Source: Tenodera sinensis
Taxonomy: Eukaryota > Arthropoda > Insecta > Mantodea > Mantidae
Reading direction: 5' to 3'
Length of the DNA stretch: 64,000 bases
Assembly: GCA_030765045.1 (NCBI GenBank)
Contig: CM060966.1
Location: 59,041,784 to 59,105,783 of the forward strand
Each line of letters starts with the position of its first letter. The first letter of the stretch is position 1. Below are positions 24,250 through 36,344 of this stretch, in pieces. The position numbers were made by a program, and so were the translations under genes. The notes below the pieces were generated by a model. The model was given only the letters and a program-made list of their open reading frames with translations, was not told the DNA's origin and did not search any database.

Positions 24250-24530
24250 TTCATAATGAGTCATTTGTACCAAATTCAATAAATGTTTGGATCACATAAT
24301 AATTTGCTTCCTCCCTGAAGTCATGGTTTTTGACCAAAATTAAAAGGCTGCTGCAGAAACCCCAATGTTTTGCATTTAATGTACACCTTATGTCTCTGAA
24401 TCTCACCTGCAGTTCCTTACAGTTTCCTAATGTATACCTTTTCACAGTTGTTGCAGTGTTGCATTCAACAGCAGGTTTTTTGTTGCCAGAAATTCTGTCC
24501 TTTGTTTTTGTTCCTACATTGAATTAACTT
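24250..24530 (-). pseudogene. Possible second Penelope-type GIY-YIG remnant
   Basis: On the minus strand, frames around 24470-24330 read CNNCEKVYIR and ELQVRFRDI, like the C-x2-C…YIG…R spacing of GIY-YIG domains, but with a shift between them. Weak. Confidence 0.35.
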
Positions 24531-25730
24531 AATGGAGCCTGTAAGGTGCTGATTTGATTGAAAATCTCTTAAAATCTTTTTACTGGCCATGGATGGTATG
24601 GGAACTTCTTGAAGCTCTACTCACGTGTATTTGTGTTGACAGAATGCCATTCATTATTTCCTTAAGTCATTTTAATTTAGGTTGTTTTATTTGACCAAAT
24701 ACTTTTAGGATCTGCCTATCTCATTTTTGTTCAAGAGGCATCCTACTCTCCTGAATGCTAGTGAATTAAAAGCAGTGTGTTTCTGTTCTATAGAGTTGAT
24801 AATGTTGTTCTTAGTGCTTTTTTATGCGAATTTCAAATTCTATTCTGTTTTTGTTGGATATTATTTTTATTTCTGAAATGAAAGTGCATTACCAGATAGA
24901 ATCACAGGTTGAATCTGACACAGCTGTCTTCAGAGAATTATTTACCATGTTTCTATTTACTGAAGTAGAAATGTAATCTTCAAACCTATACCATACTTTA
25001 TGAGCCACATAAAACTAAAGTCTAGAACCCTTTACTTACATATTCAAAGTACAGTATAGCTGGGGTTACCAGATTACTTTATAACATTGTAGGGCATACT
25101 GGTAAAAATGTAGGACATTTAACAAAAATGTGGGGCATTTTCAGTCAATGCAAAGATAATGTAGTTATAATTTAAATGCCATTTACAAATGTATATTCCC
25201 ACAGGCACATACATTTTATATTTTCTTAATGTTCTGAAACATAAAATGTTAAATTTAATTAGGGAGTGTGTTCTTATGTGGTAAAAAAGTTAAAATATGT
25301 ATTTTTATATGCTAAAAATGTGAAAATATTTTGTAGAAATGTCAAAATATTTGGTAAAAATGTTAAGATATTTTACTTAAGTTCACAGAAATGAGAAAAT
25401 GATTAATTAATGTTAGAAGCACTCACCACCCATAACATGCTCCTAGAATGTTCCCTTATTACAATGGAAAACAAACCTTCTCCAAATTGTCTACCGTGAA
25501 TGTCTCTAAATAGCGCTTTATATTGTGAAAATGATCCTTCTTTATCACAGGATGTCAGACATGCATATTTAAACTAAGGGATGTCATTAACACTTGCATA
25601 CCCTAAACCTACACAGTGTTTGAAAATCAGTGTTTTTCTCAAACAAATTTTTAAGTTTGTCTTTTAATACTTTTAGCCTTGGTAATGAATTAATTTCTAT
25701 TTCAACAGCTTGCAGCTCCTAAGTGTTTTA
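24531..25730. other. Unassigned AT-rich DNA
   Basis: No coding signal. Around 25080-25380, short phrases such as GTAAAAATGTAGGACATTT and GTAAAAATGTTAAGATATT recur, a weak local low-complexity pattern. Confidence 0.4.
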
Positions 25731-25739
25731 CTCAACAAG

Positions 25740-26830
25740 TGTTTTACTTCACCTGCTTTTATCATGTATGGTGCAGCATCTGTGAGAAAGAGTAATGTGT
25801 TGTCATATTTTATACCATTTGGCCATATCTTATGCATATTCTAGTTTTCGTATGGAGTCACACACATTTTTAGATATGAAAGCAAATTTATTTTTTAATT
25901 GGTCATCTTTCAATAAAGCCTGAACTATTTCAATAGAGGGCACATCATTTCTGTCCAACTCATTTACAAGAGAAGCAAAACCTTCAAAATTTGTGCCATA
26001 GTACAAAACTGTGCTTACCCAAGTGCTTCAGTGGATGATCATTGGCGAAGGGGGAAGAGGAAGATTGGGATTTTCTTCTATGAAGAAATCAGTCCTCAAT
26101 GGTAATTTAAGAAATATTTTATTCCTATTTAATACAAGCCTATCCATGTTGGGATACATTCACATAACCTATGAAGAGCATGAACTACACAAGTGATACA
26201 AATAAATTTAGGAAAACTTACAGAAGGGACTTCACCTGCTTTTATCATGTATGGTGCAGCATCTGTGAGAAAGAGTAATATGTTGTCATATTTTATACCA
26301 TTTGGCCATATGTTATGCATAGTTTCATTGAATAACCTCATAACTGTTATATTATTCATTGCAGAATAATTCTTTACACACCACTAAATAGTAATGCTCA
26401 CTAACCATTTTGTCATTTTTTATTACACAGACAACATTTCCTATTTTTCTGAAATTTGAATCTTGAATGTCATTGATGCTGACCCAAAGTTTTCATTTGC
26501 ACATGCTACCCTAATTTTTTTGCAAAGTTTCATCATAGTATTTAGGAAGGAAGTTCTTTCTTAATGTTGATTCTTCAGGACGTCAATGTCACTAATTTGT
26601 CAAAAAGTTCCTTAGTTGAATCATGAGTCACAGCAGCAATATGTTTATTTCTAGATAAACGTTGAGTGATTTATGCACGTTGATCTGCACTTGTTTTTCC
26701 ACATGGTTGGAGAAACAAAACTTTACTGTCCATGGCAAATATGTTTTTAAATTCATCTATGTATTCCTGAAGATATGATTTAGCATTTGATTTAACTTTC
26801 AGCATGTTTTCAAGATGCACAGGTTACACA
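25740..26830 (-). pseudogene. hAT-type CGGBP1-like transposon protein, scrambled remnant
   Basis: On the minus strand the N-terminal BED-like part is at about 26790-26640 (EYIDEFKNIFAMDSKVLFLQ, then CGKTSADQRA, then NKHIAAVTHDSTK). A central piece at 26359-26180 reads LWPNG-like IWPNGIKYDNILLFLTDAAP and then CVVHALHRLCE. The C-terminal part at about 25990-25850 reads FEGFASLVNELDRNDVP. The DAAPYM block also occurs a second time at 25750-25810, so part of the gene is duplicated or rearranged. Many stops. This matches the abundant insect CGGBP1-like hAT-derived family as I recall it. Confidence 0.65.
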
Positions 26831-27547
26831 AAACACTTATTCATAAGAACTGGAGAAGGAACGTGGGGCCAGTCTGATGCATCATTCACATTCTTTATCG
26901 CAAGTGCTGGGTCTAGCAGTATAAACATATACGAAATACAATACATAGATAGCAGATGAGGGACAACCAGGGTGCCAACAAGTTTGTTTATGATGGCCTA
27001 ATCTATTCTATTTACCTATGGTGAACATTCTCTGATACTTGTGTTGCAATATAGGTCTCGTAAATATATTGTATATATTTATAAAAGCATATATTGTGTG
27101 GTATAAATAACAGAAAAAATTAAAAAATAATTGTAACTTATGTATTTATGGGAGAGTACCTGAATATGTGTTTTTACATATTTTTTTTCTCCAAAATATG
27201 TACTATTATGTGAAATACTATTTGAAATTTATGCCGATAATCCTTTATTCAGAGTTTTCCCCTTTTTGTAAGCATGTGAGCATATGCAGAAAAAATATTT
27301 ACCTAAGAATCCACTCCCTTGTAATCATCAATAGTCAGTGATACTTCTCCAAAGAACTAATCTTGCAAAAAACATCTAGCTTGTTTGAAATATAACTAAG
27401 CAATTCCACACAAGTGAAGTTTTTGAAATTATATTTAACTAAATCACAGTGTGGTTTTGCATTGTTTAACTGTACAGTCCATGGATTTATATGATGCCTG
27501 ATGATGAACAACGTGAAATGCAAGTCTTGACTCTGCAGCACTAACAA
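26831..27547. other. Unassigned AT-rich DNA
   Basis: Nothing coding. It ends at the TA target site of the mariner element. Confidence 0.4.
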
Positions 27548-27549
27548 TA

Positions 27550-28874
27550 CAAGGACGGATCAGAAAGGAAGTTACACTCACCGCAAGAGCACGCTGTGTG
27601 TCATGAATGTGGCCATCGTGTAGCAGACTACAGTAACTTAATGTTCTGTGAGTAACTCCTGACAGGTCCGATAGAAAGGGTTGTGTGGTATCAGGTTCTA
27701 TTGTGTGTGCAAAGCGGGTTAGGCTCCCTAGCACGTCAACTGGATGTTCACTCCAAACTTGAGGTGCGTGCAACGATAAGGTTTCTATGAGCTAAACGGC
27801 TCAATTACACAGACATTCATTGTGAAAACACTGCTACACTATATGGTGAGCGTGCAACTTCTCGCCCAGGTATTGTGAAATGGTGTAGGCAATTTGACGC
27901 CAGACGCATGCATCTCACTGACGAATAGAGAGCAAACGCAGGTCCGCAGCGTCCAATACCATTGCAAATGTTGACCGCATGGATGTGACCAGTAGAGAGA
28001 ATCGGTGCATAACACTGCAGGAAATCATCAGCATACTGAGCATTCTGTAGGGCAGTGTGTTCTCCATTGTTCACCATCACCCTGGATTTCGTAATCTGTG
28101 TTGCAAATGGGTTCCACGGCTGCTCACCAACGTTCACAAGGGACAAGATTTCCAATCGTCACTGGCATTTTTGCAACAGTATTCTGTGGAGGACAACGAG
28201 TTTTCTGTGGTGAATCATCACAGAGGATGAAACGTGGTTCTACCACTTCACCCTCGAAACAAAGAGAATATGATGGAAACATCACCACAACGAAACAGGG
28301 CCAAGGTCCAACAATCAGCAGCAAAGGTGATGGCGACAGTGTTCTTTTACATGGAGGGTGTGGTAGACGTGGAATTTATGCCCAAAATTACGACAATCAA
28401 CTCTGTTTCGTATTGTCAAACGTTGAACCGGTTGTGGAAAGCAATTAAAGAAAAGCAATGAGGACAATTGATCGTGATTTTGTTGTAGATAACGTAACAC
28501 CTCACATGGCCCACCAAACATCAGAACTGCTGCAGCGATTCAAGTGAGAAGGCTTGGTAACATCCTCTATACAGTTCAGACTTAGAGCCATGAGGTTACC
28601 ATGTGTTTGGTAAGATGAAAAAGGACCTTGGTGGAGGACGATTCCGAAATGACAAGGAGGTGAAAGCAGCTCTAACCAGGTGGTTACTGAAGGTGACTTC
28701 TACACATTCGGAATTGAAAAGTTGGTTGCCAATAATAAATGTTTAAGTCTCATGGGGACTACGTGGAAAAGTGAACCTACGTTGTATGTTGTCATAGCTG
28801 TGTTGCCTATGTGTATGTGGTTTAATAAATTGGCCATAACTTGGAAGTGTAACTTACTTTTTGATTCGTCCTCA
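27550..28874 (+). mobile_element. mariner-type DNA transposon
   Basis: TA duplications at 27548-27549 and 28875-28876. Inverted ends of about 30 bp: AAGGACGGATCAGAAAGGAA on the left, GAGGACGAATCAAAAAGTAA inward on the right. 1.3 kb is the normal mariner length. It contains a broken transposase. Confidence 0.9.
27790..28770 (+). pseudogene. mariner transposase, heavily frameshifted
   Basis: Pieces in the plus strand, in several frames: NYTDIHCENTATLYGERA and IVKWCRQFDARR (HTH region, 27800-27905); a catalytic Asp region near 28225 (EDETWFYH in one frame); VMATVFFYMEGVVDVEFMP and YCQTLNRLWKAIKEKQ (28325-28460); and LLQRFK … MKKDLGG … FRNDKEVKAAL (28530-28680). The gene is recognisable but has many indels. 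Confidence 0.8.
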
Positions 28875-28876
28875 TA

Positions 28877-29299
28877 TATGTTGACTGTGTGGGCTGAGCA
28901 AGTAAAGTTTCTGAAGTACCGGCAGAATTTTGTGAAGTTTTATGTTTCTTAGGAGACAAGTGTATTTCCGAATCTTGCGCACCTATAAGACAGAAGCTCA
29001 TTGTATTAAAATAATGCTAATCTACCATACTTGGCAATTAACATTGAAATCCTTTAAATAATCACCATAGCAATATGCTAGTCCAAATCAAACACATCGA
29101 AGGTTAAAAAGAACCTTACCCTTCTGTGCAATAGAAACATAATTATGTTGCTGGAGGACAAATAATGCGTTTTGCTTCGTGTTCACTTCTTCCTGCCTTG
29201 AAACATTTGGACTTTAGCAGCAATGCATCAATGAATTTGCATTTTTGTTTTAGCATTTTCTCTTGTAACAAAAACACTGCATATTAACTTTTAATTTAC
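28877..29299. other. Unassigned
   Basis: No feature recognised between the mariner and the I-clade LINE 3' end. Confidence 0.4.
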
Positions 29300-29497
29300 A
29301 CTTTCTTATTCTCTAATAACCAAAATGCAAATGGAAGAGTGAGAGTACAGCAACGCTTCACTTTGCCTCCACAGAACATCAATCTTTTGTCTCGGAGAGC
29401 TAAGCTGCATTGCCAGTCTCTCGTTCAGTGTTACTAATGCAGTGAGTGAGTGGTGTTTAAGGGCCCGTCGGCAGCCAGGTCGTTTGGGCCCCAAGTC

Positions 29498-29520
29498 AAA
29501 AAAAAAAAAAAAAAAAAAAA
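29498..29520. repeat. 23-bp poly(A) run
   Basis: A on the plus strand, in the LINE's 3' UTR. Confidence 0.95.
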
Positions 29521-29779
29521 ATGAAAGGGTCAACCCACAAGCTGCGAAGCTTTGCCGCTAAAAAGTTAAAAAAGAAGTGGAAGTTAGAAACAGCTAAAAC
29601 TGAAAGAAAAAAAGTGAAAACCTAAAAAAACTAATCGGCTAAAAGACAAGTGGTTAAAAAAATTAAAAGGCCATAACATTTTTAAATGCTCCGGTATAAA
29701 ATGCAGGTTACACTTGTTTCGGTGACAAACCTCAGCACCTTATCCACAAACAAGGGGTCATCGCCAAGAATTGAGCATA

Positions 29780-30200
29780 GCATATTACCAGGCTAAAAGA
29801 CTGGCGCTCATGAGCATATCGAGGAAAATCAAGCAGAACATGCAACATGGAAAGTTGTATGCCGTACGTCAGACACACAGGGGCCGGGTCACCACGCAAG
29901 AGATGATCGTGAGTTGTGCATGTGTGACCTATGTTCAGGCGGGTTAAGATGACTTATGCCTGCCTAGAATCCCTGCAGGATGTCTTTCAGTATTGTACGG
30001 TGTCCTTGATTGTTTGCAGTAGGGTACCACATAATGCTTCCCATGATTGCTGCCAGATGGAAGTAGCACTGAGCACCTGTATAGGCTAGAGGTCGGTGGA
30101 AGACTGCGGTAAACGGCAGGAAGATTTAGCAGCATGCCTCTTAACTGGAATGCCCATCTGACCTGGAGTTTACGTAAAAACCAACTGGTATTCACGAGAG
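29780..30200 (-). pseudogene. I-clade LINE ORF2 C-terminal region
   Basis: Minus strand: NTSWFLRKLQVRWA near 30190, then, in another frame, ILTRLNIGHTCTTHDHLL and GDPAPVC (29950-29880). The L-TRL-GHT…H…P..C pattern is the standard C-terminal block after RNase H in I-type ORF2. Confidence 0.75.
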
Positions 30201-30927
30201 AACAACCAGGAGACGAGTGTCTGAATTTTCAGGCTACACCGAAGTGAAAAAGTTGATTTTATGAAGTATTAAAATTAGAGACTTAATTGTTTGCACAGAC
30301 GTTACTAGCAACTAAAGAAATATGTGTACAAAATTTCATTCCAATATCTAATCACATTTGTAATATATTAATTTATTTATTATCAGTTTTATTTGGTATA
30401 ATTAAAATCTATCTCCTCCAACAGATGTTGAATAACAGAGTTGATTTTTTAAAATCAACTCTACAAACTAAAGGAAGGAACTTTTGATCTAGTGAATAGT
30501 TAAGTTAAGAAAATTTTTTTGATACCGCAAAGTGTAAAAGTGTTAAAAACAGTGCATTATTATATTATTTTTTTAAAAGGTATAAACAATATAAGAATTA
30601 CATATTGACATTTTAGTGCACATATTGTGAACTTTGTTGGAAAAAAGTTTTAGATCTCCAGCTAGATTTTGGTGGGAGAAAATAGATTTTGAATATGAGA
30701 AAGAACAGAAAAATTGTTTCCGAGAAAAATGAGTTTAAAGTTGAAAGGGAAGGTGTGGGCATGCCCACTTAAAAGGCAGAGGCGCAACACTTTGAAAGTG
30801 ACATCCAAAGGATGTGTTGCCCCCTCCCAAGGGGATTAAACCTCCGCAGATATATTCTTTAAGGTATGGTGTATTTTTTGCAATAAACATCCAACAATAA
30901 TTTTTTTTTATTAAACCGGCTAAAGTA

Positions 30928-31302
30928 TCACTTCGGTGTTCCCTTAACAACGAATGCGAAGCTGCCAAGAAATTGTTCCAGGACCAGAATAGCGCTCGGA
31001 GAGTTGGAGCAGATAAAATTCCCTGGGACTAAACTAGAAATAAAAAGTAAGGAATAAAAGATGGCAAATAGCTCGGCGGTAAAAATAGAGCTACCGTCCG
31101 GAAGGCGGAACTTGTGTGCGTCACCGTCGTAAACAAAAGCACAACCGGTAGAACTACCCACCTGGGAACCATCGGTAAGCATTACCCAGTAGTTCGGTAA
31201 AGAGGTGGCGAAACACGGACTGAGAGGTAGCTGCCTTTGCGCAGCCCGAAGGCTCCTAATCAAACCGTGCACGCTGGAATTGCTAGGGAGGATAGCGGCC
31301 AA
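30928..31302 (-). pseudogene. RNase H domain of I-clade ORF2
   Basis: Reads MLTDGSQVGSSTGCAFVYDG (first Asp of RNase H, near 31180) and SSIFTAELFAIFYSLLFIS (the Glu, near 31080). The next Asp block reads ICSNSPSAI where functional copies usually have SDS. So a catalytic Asp has become Asn. Confidence 0.8.
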
Positions 31303-31395
31303 GAGAATACCGTTCTACGGCAGGCATTCGGAGGGCATGCGCAGTGAGTAGCTCTTTAAATCTTATACTACTAGGGCAGGATACAGTGGTATTCC

Positions 31396-32450
31396 TCATA
31401 AACGGTGTGCGAGGTCTGGACGCAGTACCGGTTGAAACGAAGGATGAACTGGATGAGCGGCAAACCGTGCCGCTAGGAGCAGAGCAAGTACGAGTGTCGG
31501 TGGAGGTTCGCCAAAATCGGCATAAATACATTCGATTCTACTGGTTCCGAAAGCCCCAGCAGCAACATGGATACTAGTGTGCTGAACAGTGTCTAAAAGG
31601 CTTAGTTTAGAGGTGGACGCATGTGCCGTAGATAAAACTGTCATAATCGATTTCGGACCGGAACTGTGAGCGATACAACCGCAACATTCCGTACGATCGC
31701 CTCCCAAGAAATTTCTGATAAAACTCGGAGCACTTGAAGCGAACGATCGCAGGAAGCACGAAGATGATGCTCTCAGGTGAGCTTGCTGTCGAGGTGAAGG
31801 CCTAAGAATTTAAGGTGCGGAATAAATGGCAGAGGTGTACCACGCAAATGAAGGTCAGGAGGAGGGTGTACAACACGAAGTGAATACAGAGTGTTTTCGT
31901 AGAGGAAAACTGAAAGCCGGTGCGAAAAGCCCACTCGGCGATGGTTGTTATGGTTAGCTGTAGTTGACGCTCGATTTGCTCAAGATTGTATGAGTGGTAG
32001 TAAATCGCAAAGTTGTAAACACATAGTGACATGGGGTTTCCGCTACGAACAACATTAGTGATGCCTTTAATGGCTACGGCCAAAAGTGTTACACTGAGAA
32101 ATCGCAAAGTTGTAAACACATAGTGACATGGGGTTTCCGCTACGAACAACATTAGTGATGCCTTTAATGGCTACGGCCAAAAGTGTTACACTGAGAATCG
32201 ACACCTGGGGTACACCATTCTCCTGAATTCTCTCGTGTGATAGTGTGTTTTCAATACGCAAACGAAAGTGGCGAAGTTGTAAAAAATTAAAGAGGAACAG
32301 CGCTAAATGACCGCATAAACCGCTGCCGTTCAGCGTACGGAGGATTCCATAGCGCCATGCAGTGTCGTAGGCCATATTAACATCAAAGAAGACACCCATG
32401 ATATGCTGCTTTAGGAGAAAGGCATGCATATCAGATTGTCAACACTGGAA
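31396..32450 (-). pseudogene. Reverse transcriptase and post-RT part of I-clade ORF2
   Basis: Minus strand: GVFFDVNMAYDTAWRYGIL (the AFD-type motif as MAYD, near 32395); LRIENTLSHERIQENGVPQV (GVPQGS region, near 32240); then a tandem duplication; then the AEWAFRTGFQFSSTKT block (near 31935); then a post-RT piece, HVAAGAFGTSRIECIYADFG (near 31545). The catalytic FADD box is not readable in one frame, because the 97-bp duplication falls there and shifts the frame. Confidence 0.75.
32002..32195. repeat. 97-bp tandem duplication
   Basis: 32002-32098 is repeated exactly as 32099-32195. 97 is not a multiple of three, so it breaks ORF2 in the reverse transcriptase. Confidence 0.95.
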
Positions 32451-32558
32451 CAATGGCGACGAAAACAGCACTGAACATTGCTCAGCAGATTATTGGCCTG
32501 TAGCCACCGCACTAAATGAGTGTTAATCATCCGTGTTAAGCTCTTACAAACAACACCC

Positions 32559-33187
32559 TTATACAAATGGGGCGGTAACTAGTGGGAAGTGTCCTGTATT
32601 TGCCTGGTTGAGGGATAGGGATGACAATACCCTCTCGTCAGGAAAATGGAAAAATCTGATCATACTCAGCAGAAAGGAGAGTGCCGCAGGTGGAAGATGA
32701 AGCAGCATTTGTCGGTGGATGTCATGGGGACCAGGAGAAGAGTCCTTAGTGAGAGATAAGGAATGCGTTTTTTTAATTAACGTCCTCCAATGTAATGTCA
32801 TATCACACGGTGAAGAGTGGAACGGGTGAAATGATGCTCAAATGCGCCCGAAATCCATGGAGCTTTATGTTATCCGACATTCGTCTTCTCAGGATAAGGG
32901 AAAACCTCGGAGAAAACCTTACCTGGATAACTTACCCTAAGCGAGATTCGAACTCGCGACCTCTTGAACGTAGCTCCGCTTCAGTAAAAGGTGCGTTGTA
33001 CGGTTCACTACAGTCACTCTTAAAATCGAGAAATCACTCTGCATAGTTCTTGATAAGTAGAAAAACTCTATTGTAATTGTCCGTTTGGCTAGTAACATTG
33101 AACGAATTAGCAAGGGCGTCGACGTTATACTGTTCGGCGGTATAACTGGTGCCCTGTATGGCAAGACTGGGAATTACCGTCCGGCGT
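32559..33187 (-). pseudogene. ORF2 linker and RT N-terminal part
   Basis: Minus strand: YTAEQYNVDALANSFN (near 33140), DFKSDC … EPYNAPFTEAEL (near 33020-32980), interrupted by SINE-like DNA, then KDSSPGPHDIHRQMLLHLP (near 32740). SPGPDDI-type motifs open the LINE polymerase domain. Confidence 0.75.
32806..32976 (-). repeat. tRNA-related SINE fragment (family 2-like)
   Basis: Minus strand: a B-box-like GAGTTCGAATCTCGC near 32955, followed by the GGTTTTCTCCGAGGTTTTCC core. The same kind of core follows the tRNA head in the SINE at 47822-48194. It interrupts the LINE ORF2 frame. I could not define target duplications. Confidence 0.6.
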
Positions 33188-34170
33188 CACTTGCCGTACA
33201 TACGACGAACAGTAGTCCACACCCTTTGTGCTGAAGTGTGACGGGAAAAGAAAGAGACGTAGGTTTCCCAGGATGTGCGTTTTGCACTGCGAAGTACAAA
33301 ACGTGCCCTGGCACGAGAACGTTTATAGGCAACGAAGTTCTTCTCCGTATGACGTGAACTGACAGCATGCAAAGCTTGCCTGTGTGCTTTAATAGCCAAA
33401 TGGCATTCCTCGGTCCACCAAGGCACAGGATCGTGACGAGGTGTACTGGAACCGTGACGAATGCTGGAATCCGCTGCGAGCAGGACAGAACAAATAAAAT
33501 ACTTCACCATGTGATCGATTACGGTGAAAACATTGTCAGTAAAATGAATGAGGGAACGAAATTTCCCCCAGTCATCCTTGGAAATAATCCAAAGAGGATG
33601 TCGTGTCCGCACAGGATGGTTACTGGAGAGGCAAATGTTAATGGGGTAATGCTCACTGCCAAATAGGTCGGAAAACACCGACCAATCAAGACGCGGTGCC
33701 AGGGACGGGTTACAGAAAGAAACATCTAAGGCAGAGTAGGTACCATAGGCAGATGGTAAGAAGGTAGGGACACCAGTGTTTAATAAAAGTAAACCAGACA
33801 AAGTGCAAACGTCTGCTACAAGGCACCCACAAGCATCGTCTGTGTCGGAGCCCCATAAGATGTTTTTGGCATTCAGATTGCCCAAAAAGAAGAGTGGTGG
33901 CCAAATTTGTGTCCAAAGAGCCCTAAGATCGTTCTCGTGTACGACACTTACCGGTGGCAGATAGACATTACAAACAGACAAACAGAGGCTGTACAGCCGT
34001 ACAAGCACCACTACAGCTTCCAGCGGCGTGTTAAGTGATATGCTGGTGGCAGATAGGTTATGCGCCACCAAAATAGCAACACCACAGCTTGCTTGCCGAT
34101 CAGCTGCAGAGTCATGTCTAAAGGCCGCAAAAACAAGAAGGTGGAGATCGTGGTTTATTGTAGACAGGCT
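33187..34170 (-). pseudogene. APE endonuclease of I-clade ORF2
   Basis: 294 open codons. In order: VAHNLSATSISLNTPLEAVV (with CGVAILVA just upstream); VCNVYLPP; FFLGNLNAKNILWGS, where active copies have GDFN (so the catalytic Asp is Asn here); LDVSFCNPSLA; and FGSEHYPI, equivalent to SDHFP. Then the WW-T-EEC linker. The nuclease nicks the target to prime reverse transcription. It ends in frame at MYGK-stop (33187). Confidence 0.85.
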
Positions 34171-34400
34171 ATGAAGAGCGTTGAAAAATTAGATGCTGTA
34201 TAATCGGAACACATGCCCAGAACCCATTAAATTTTCCACTAGATTATTTCCATGGTAAACAAGTGATTAAAGCGTGGACTTCGTCCTTTTCACGTTCACC
34301 TTGGCTGACTTGGGACCTGGGATGCAATATTCGCCATCCTCTGGCAACTCCTCTGATGTCCGGGAGTCACAAATTCCCATGTGCCTCGCGGATCGGGACT

Positions 34401-35013
34401 TTAATAAGGACGTGCGGCTGCTGGCGTGAACAGTAGGCCTGGAACGAGGTCTGTCGGCACGTTGGCTACGGCTTTGGACGTCTTGCTAGATTCTATTTGC
34501 GCGGCCGAAGATGTCGCCGGTGCAAGTGGGACACGATACAGTGGAAGGGTACTCGCGGGGAAGTCAGTCTGGATCGAAGCATCGGCAATGGGGACCTGCA
34601 GTAAGCCCACAGACTGTACGGGAGTGCGGTCTAATATCCTGTGGTGTTCGCAGGTTTCAGTAACTTGAAGCACTGGCGCACTTCTGGTGGGGTGAGGCGC
34701 TCCATGACACGCAACTCCTGGATGCAATTTTTGTCCAAGAGCTTCGGACATTGACGCGAGCTGGAGGAATGACGTTTTCCAGAGTTGACGCAGCAGAGTC
34801 CGAATACAAATCGTATCCTCGTGTGTAGCTAATGCACAACCCTCACAGGCTGCAGGATGGTTAGATGAGGTCCTAGTATGTCCGAACCGCTGGCAATGGA
34901 AACAGCGCATGGGGTTCCGGACATACGGTGAACGGCGGCACGCTCGTAACCGCAGAAGATGTACTCCGGTAACAGAGTACCCTTGGACGTGAGAAATACC
35001 GTAAACAAAGGGC

Positions 35014-35104
<91 letters not shown>

Positions 35105-35330
35105 CATCCTGCTTGCTGGTGAGACGGTACGCCTGACACACTCTGATCTGACAGGCAGGTGAGAATTTCGTTTGTCAGGCTGTCCAGGCTGGAGCTTCTA
35201 AAACGCACCGACATAAGTTTAACGATTTGTGTGGCGCTATCTGGATGGGATAGGAGCCCAACAAACTCGCCTTTAGTAACTTCTGGGGCTGGTCTGCATT
35301 GGCCGTCTCAGTCAAAAGTGTACCGTCTCG
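34401..35330 (-). pseudogene. I-clade LINE ORF1 (gag-like, zinc knuckles)
   Basis: Minus strand. GEFVGLLSHPD and LMSVRFRSSSLDSL are readable near 35270-35170, then a (GT)n microsatellite sits inside the coding region (35016-35100). After it come GYSVTGVHLLRLRACRRSP and a knuckle CFHCQRFGH with Ser in place of the last Cys (near 34905), then CEGCALATHEDTIC (near 34840). ORF1 proteins bind the LINE RNA. Downstream is Pro/Ala-rich. Confidence 0.8.
35016..35101. repeat. (GT)n microsatellite in LINE ORF1
   Basis: About 43 GT units, without interruption. Confidence 0.97.
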
Positions 35331-35399
35331 CACTCGCGTCTCGTTGTTTACAGTGCCACAGATCCCATCGACTTCGCGTTTATTTAAAACGGACTAAGT

Positions 35400-36240
35400 A
35401 ATTTTACCGTCTTCCCTTCACAAAACAGGTCATCACCAAAAGTGGGAGAGGGTTTGCGCGGCTGCACGATTGATTGGACCCCCTTCCGGAACCATGAGCG
35501 CCAGCCTGCCATTCGGGTGCCAAAGAAGAAAGACGTCAAGTCTCCAGGGTTTGTACCGCCCTGGAGAGCCCACCATGACTGACCTTAAAGCGTATTTCAG
35601 AGGGGCTACCCTCCGATCTCCACTGCTTGTCCACATGGGTAAACAGTTCACCACGCACACTCCGGTTTTATGCTCCCACCACAGGAATAACCGCCTGTGG
35701 CTCTCCACTTTAGGCCACGCCTGCGTGCAAGAGACAGACACGGATTCAGGGGACTTGTGGTTAATTACCCCGGGGTTCCATGAGCGATAACATGTCCGGC
35801 AGGTGATACTAACCGGACGGCACATGGCCTTTCAGAAATTAACTCAGGCCGGGCCCTCAGAGAGCTACGGGGTGTACATGACGGTGTGGATGGGGTCCGC
35901 ACCTAAGGCTACACGTGGGGGCAGTGTGAAGGGGCCGCCCAACCTTCGCGCCTGAGACCTCCTAAGAGCACACATGTCGGGGGCCGCGCTGAAACCGTGG
36001 GAAAGACCGCGGAAATAGAAAGGATCCCTACTGGTGAGACAGGAATTATAAACCTAAGGGCTTAAGAACTAATAATCATGATAACCCTAGAAGTGGAAGA
36101 GGGTGATGAAGAATGGCAGTCAAAGCATCTACACATGGCACAGTTGATGGACATGGAAGGGGTGAAATGATGGGGAGCGACTCGGGAACCTGGTTGCTCC
36201 AACACCCGTACCTACCGAAGTAGGCCCCTGTGGGGTTACT
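35400..36240 (-). other. 5' untranslated region of the I-clade LINE
   Basis: GC-rich relative to flanks, no coding signal on the minus strand. It begins near 36240 (minus) with CCCCACAGGGGCCTACTTCG. Confidence 0.55.
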
Positions 36241-36344
36241 AATGCATGAGTATGCCCTTTGACTGCAACCAGTGCATATTATAGCTTGAATACTAAGGAA
36301 AATCTGGTATAAGACTTCTTTCTAACACTCACTTTTTCTGCTAT

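Larger units (their letters stand above)
29300..36240 (-). mobile_element. I-clade LINE, nearly full length, decayed
   Basis: Minus strand, in order from the right: a 5' untranslated region (36240-35400, starting with a GC-rich block); ORF1 with zinc knuckles; then ORF2 with endonuclease, reverse transcriptase, the post-RT block, RNase H and the conserved LTRLNIGHT tail; then a 3' UTR with CGACGGGCCCTTAAACACCA (about 29475-29445) and a T run on the minus strand. An encoded RNase H separates I-clade elements from jockey and CR1. Broken by stops, a SINE, a 97-bp duplication and a GT microsatellite. Confidence 0.88.

Noticed and set aside
27817..28324. Minus-strand ORFs
   Set aside because: Shadows of the mariner transposase on the plus strand.
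34829..35214. His/Thr-repeat proteins
   Set aside because: Translation of the GT microsatellite.
35433..35825. 130-codon minus-strand ORF upstream of LINE ORF1
   Set aside because: Lies in the GC-rich 5' UTR of the LINE; no similarity that I recognise, and the opposite strand is open as well.
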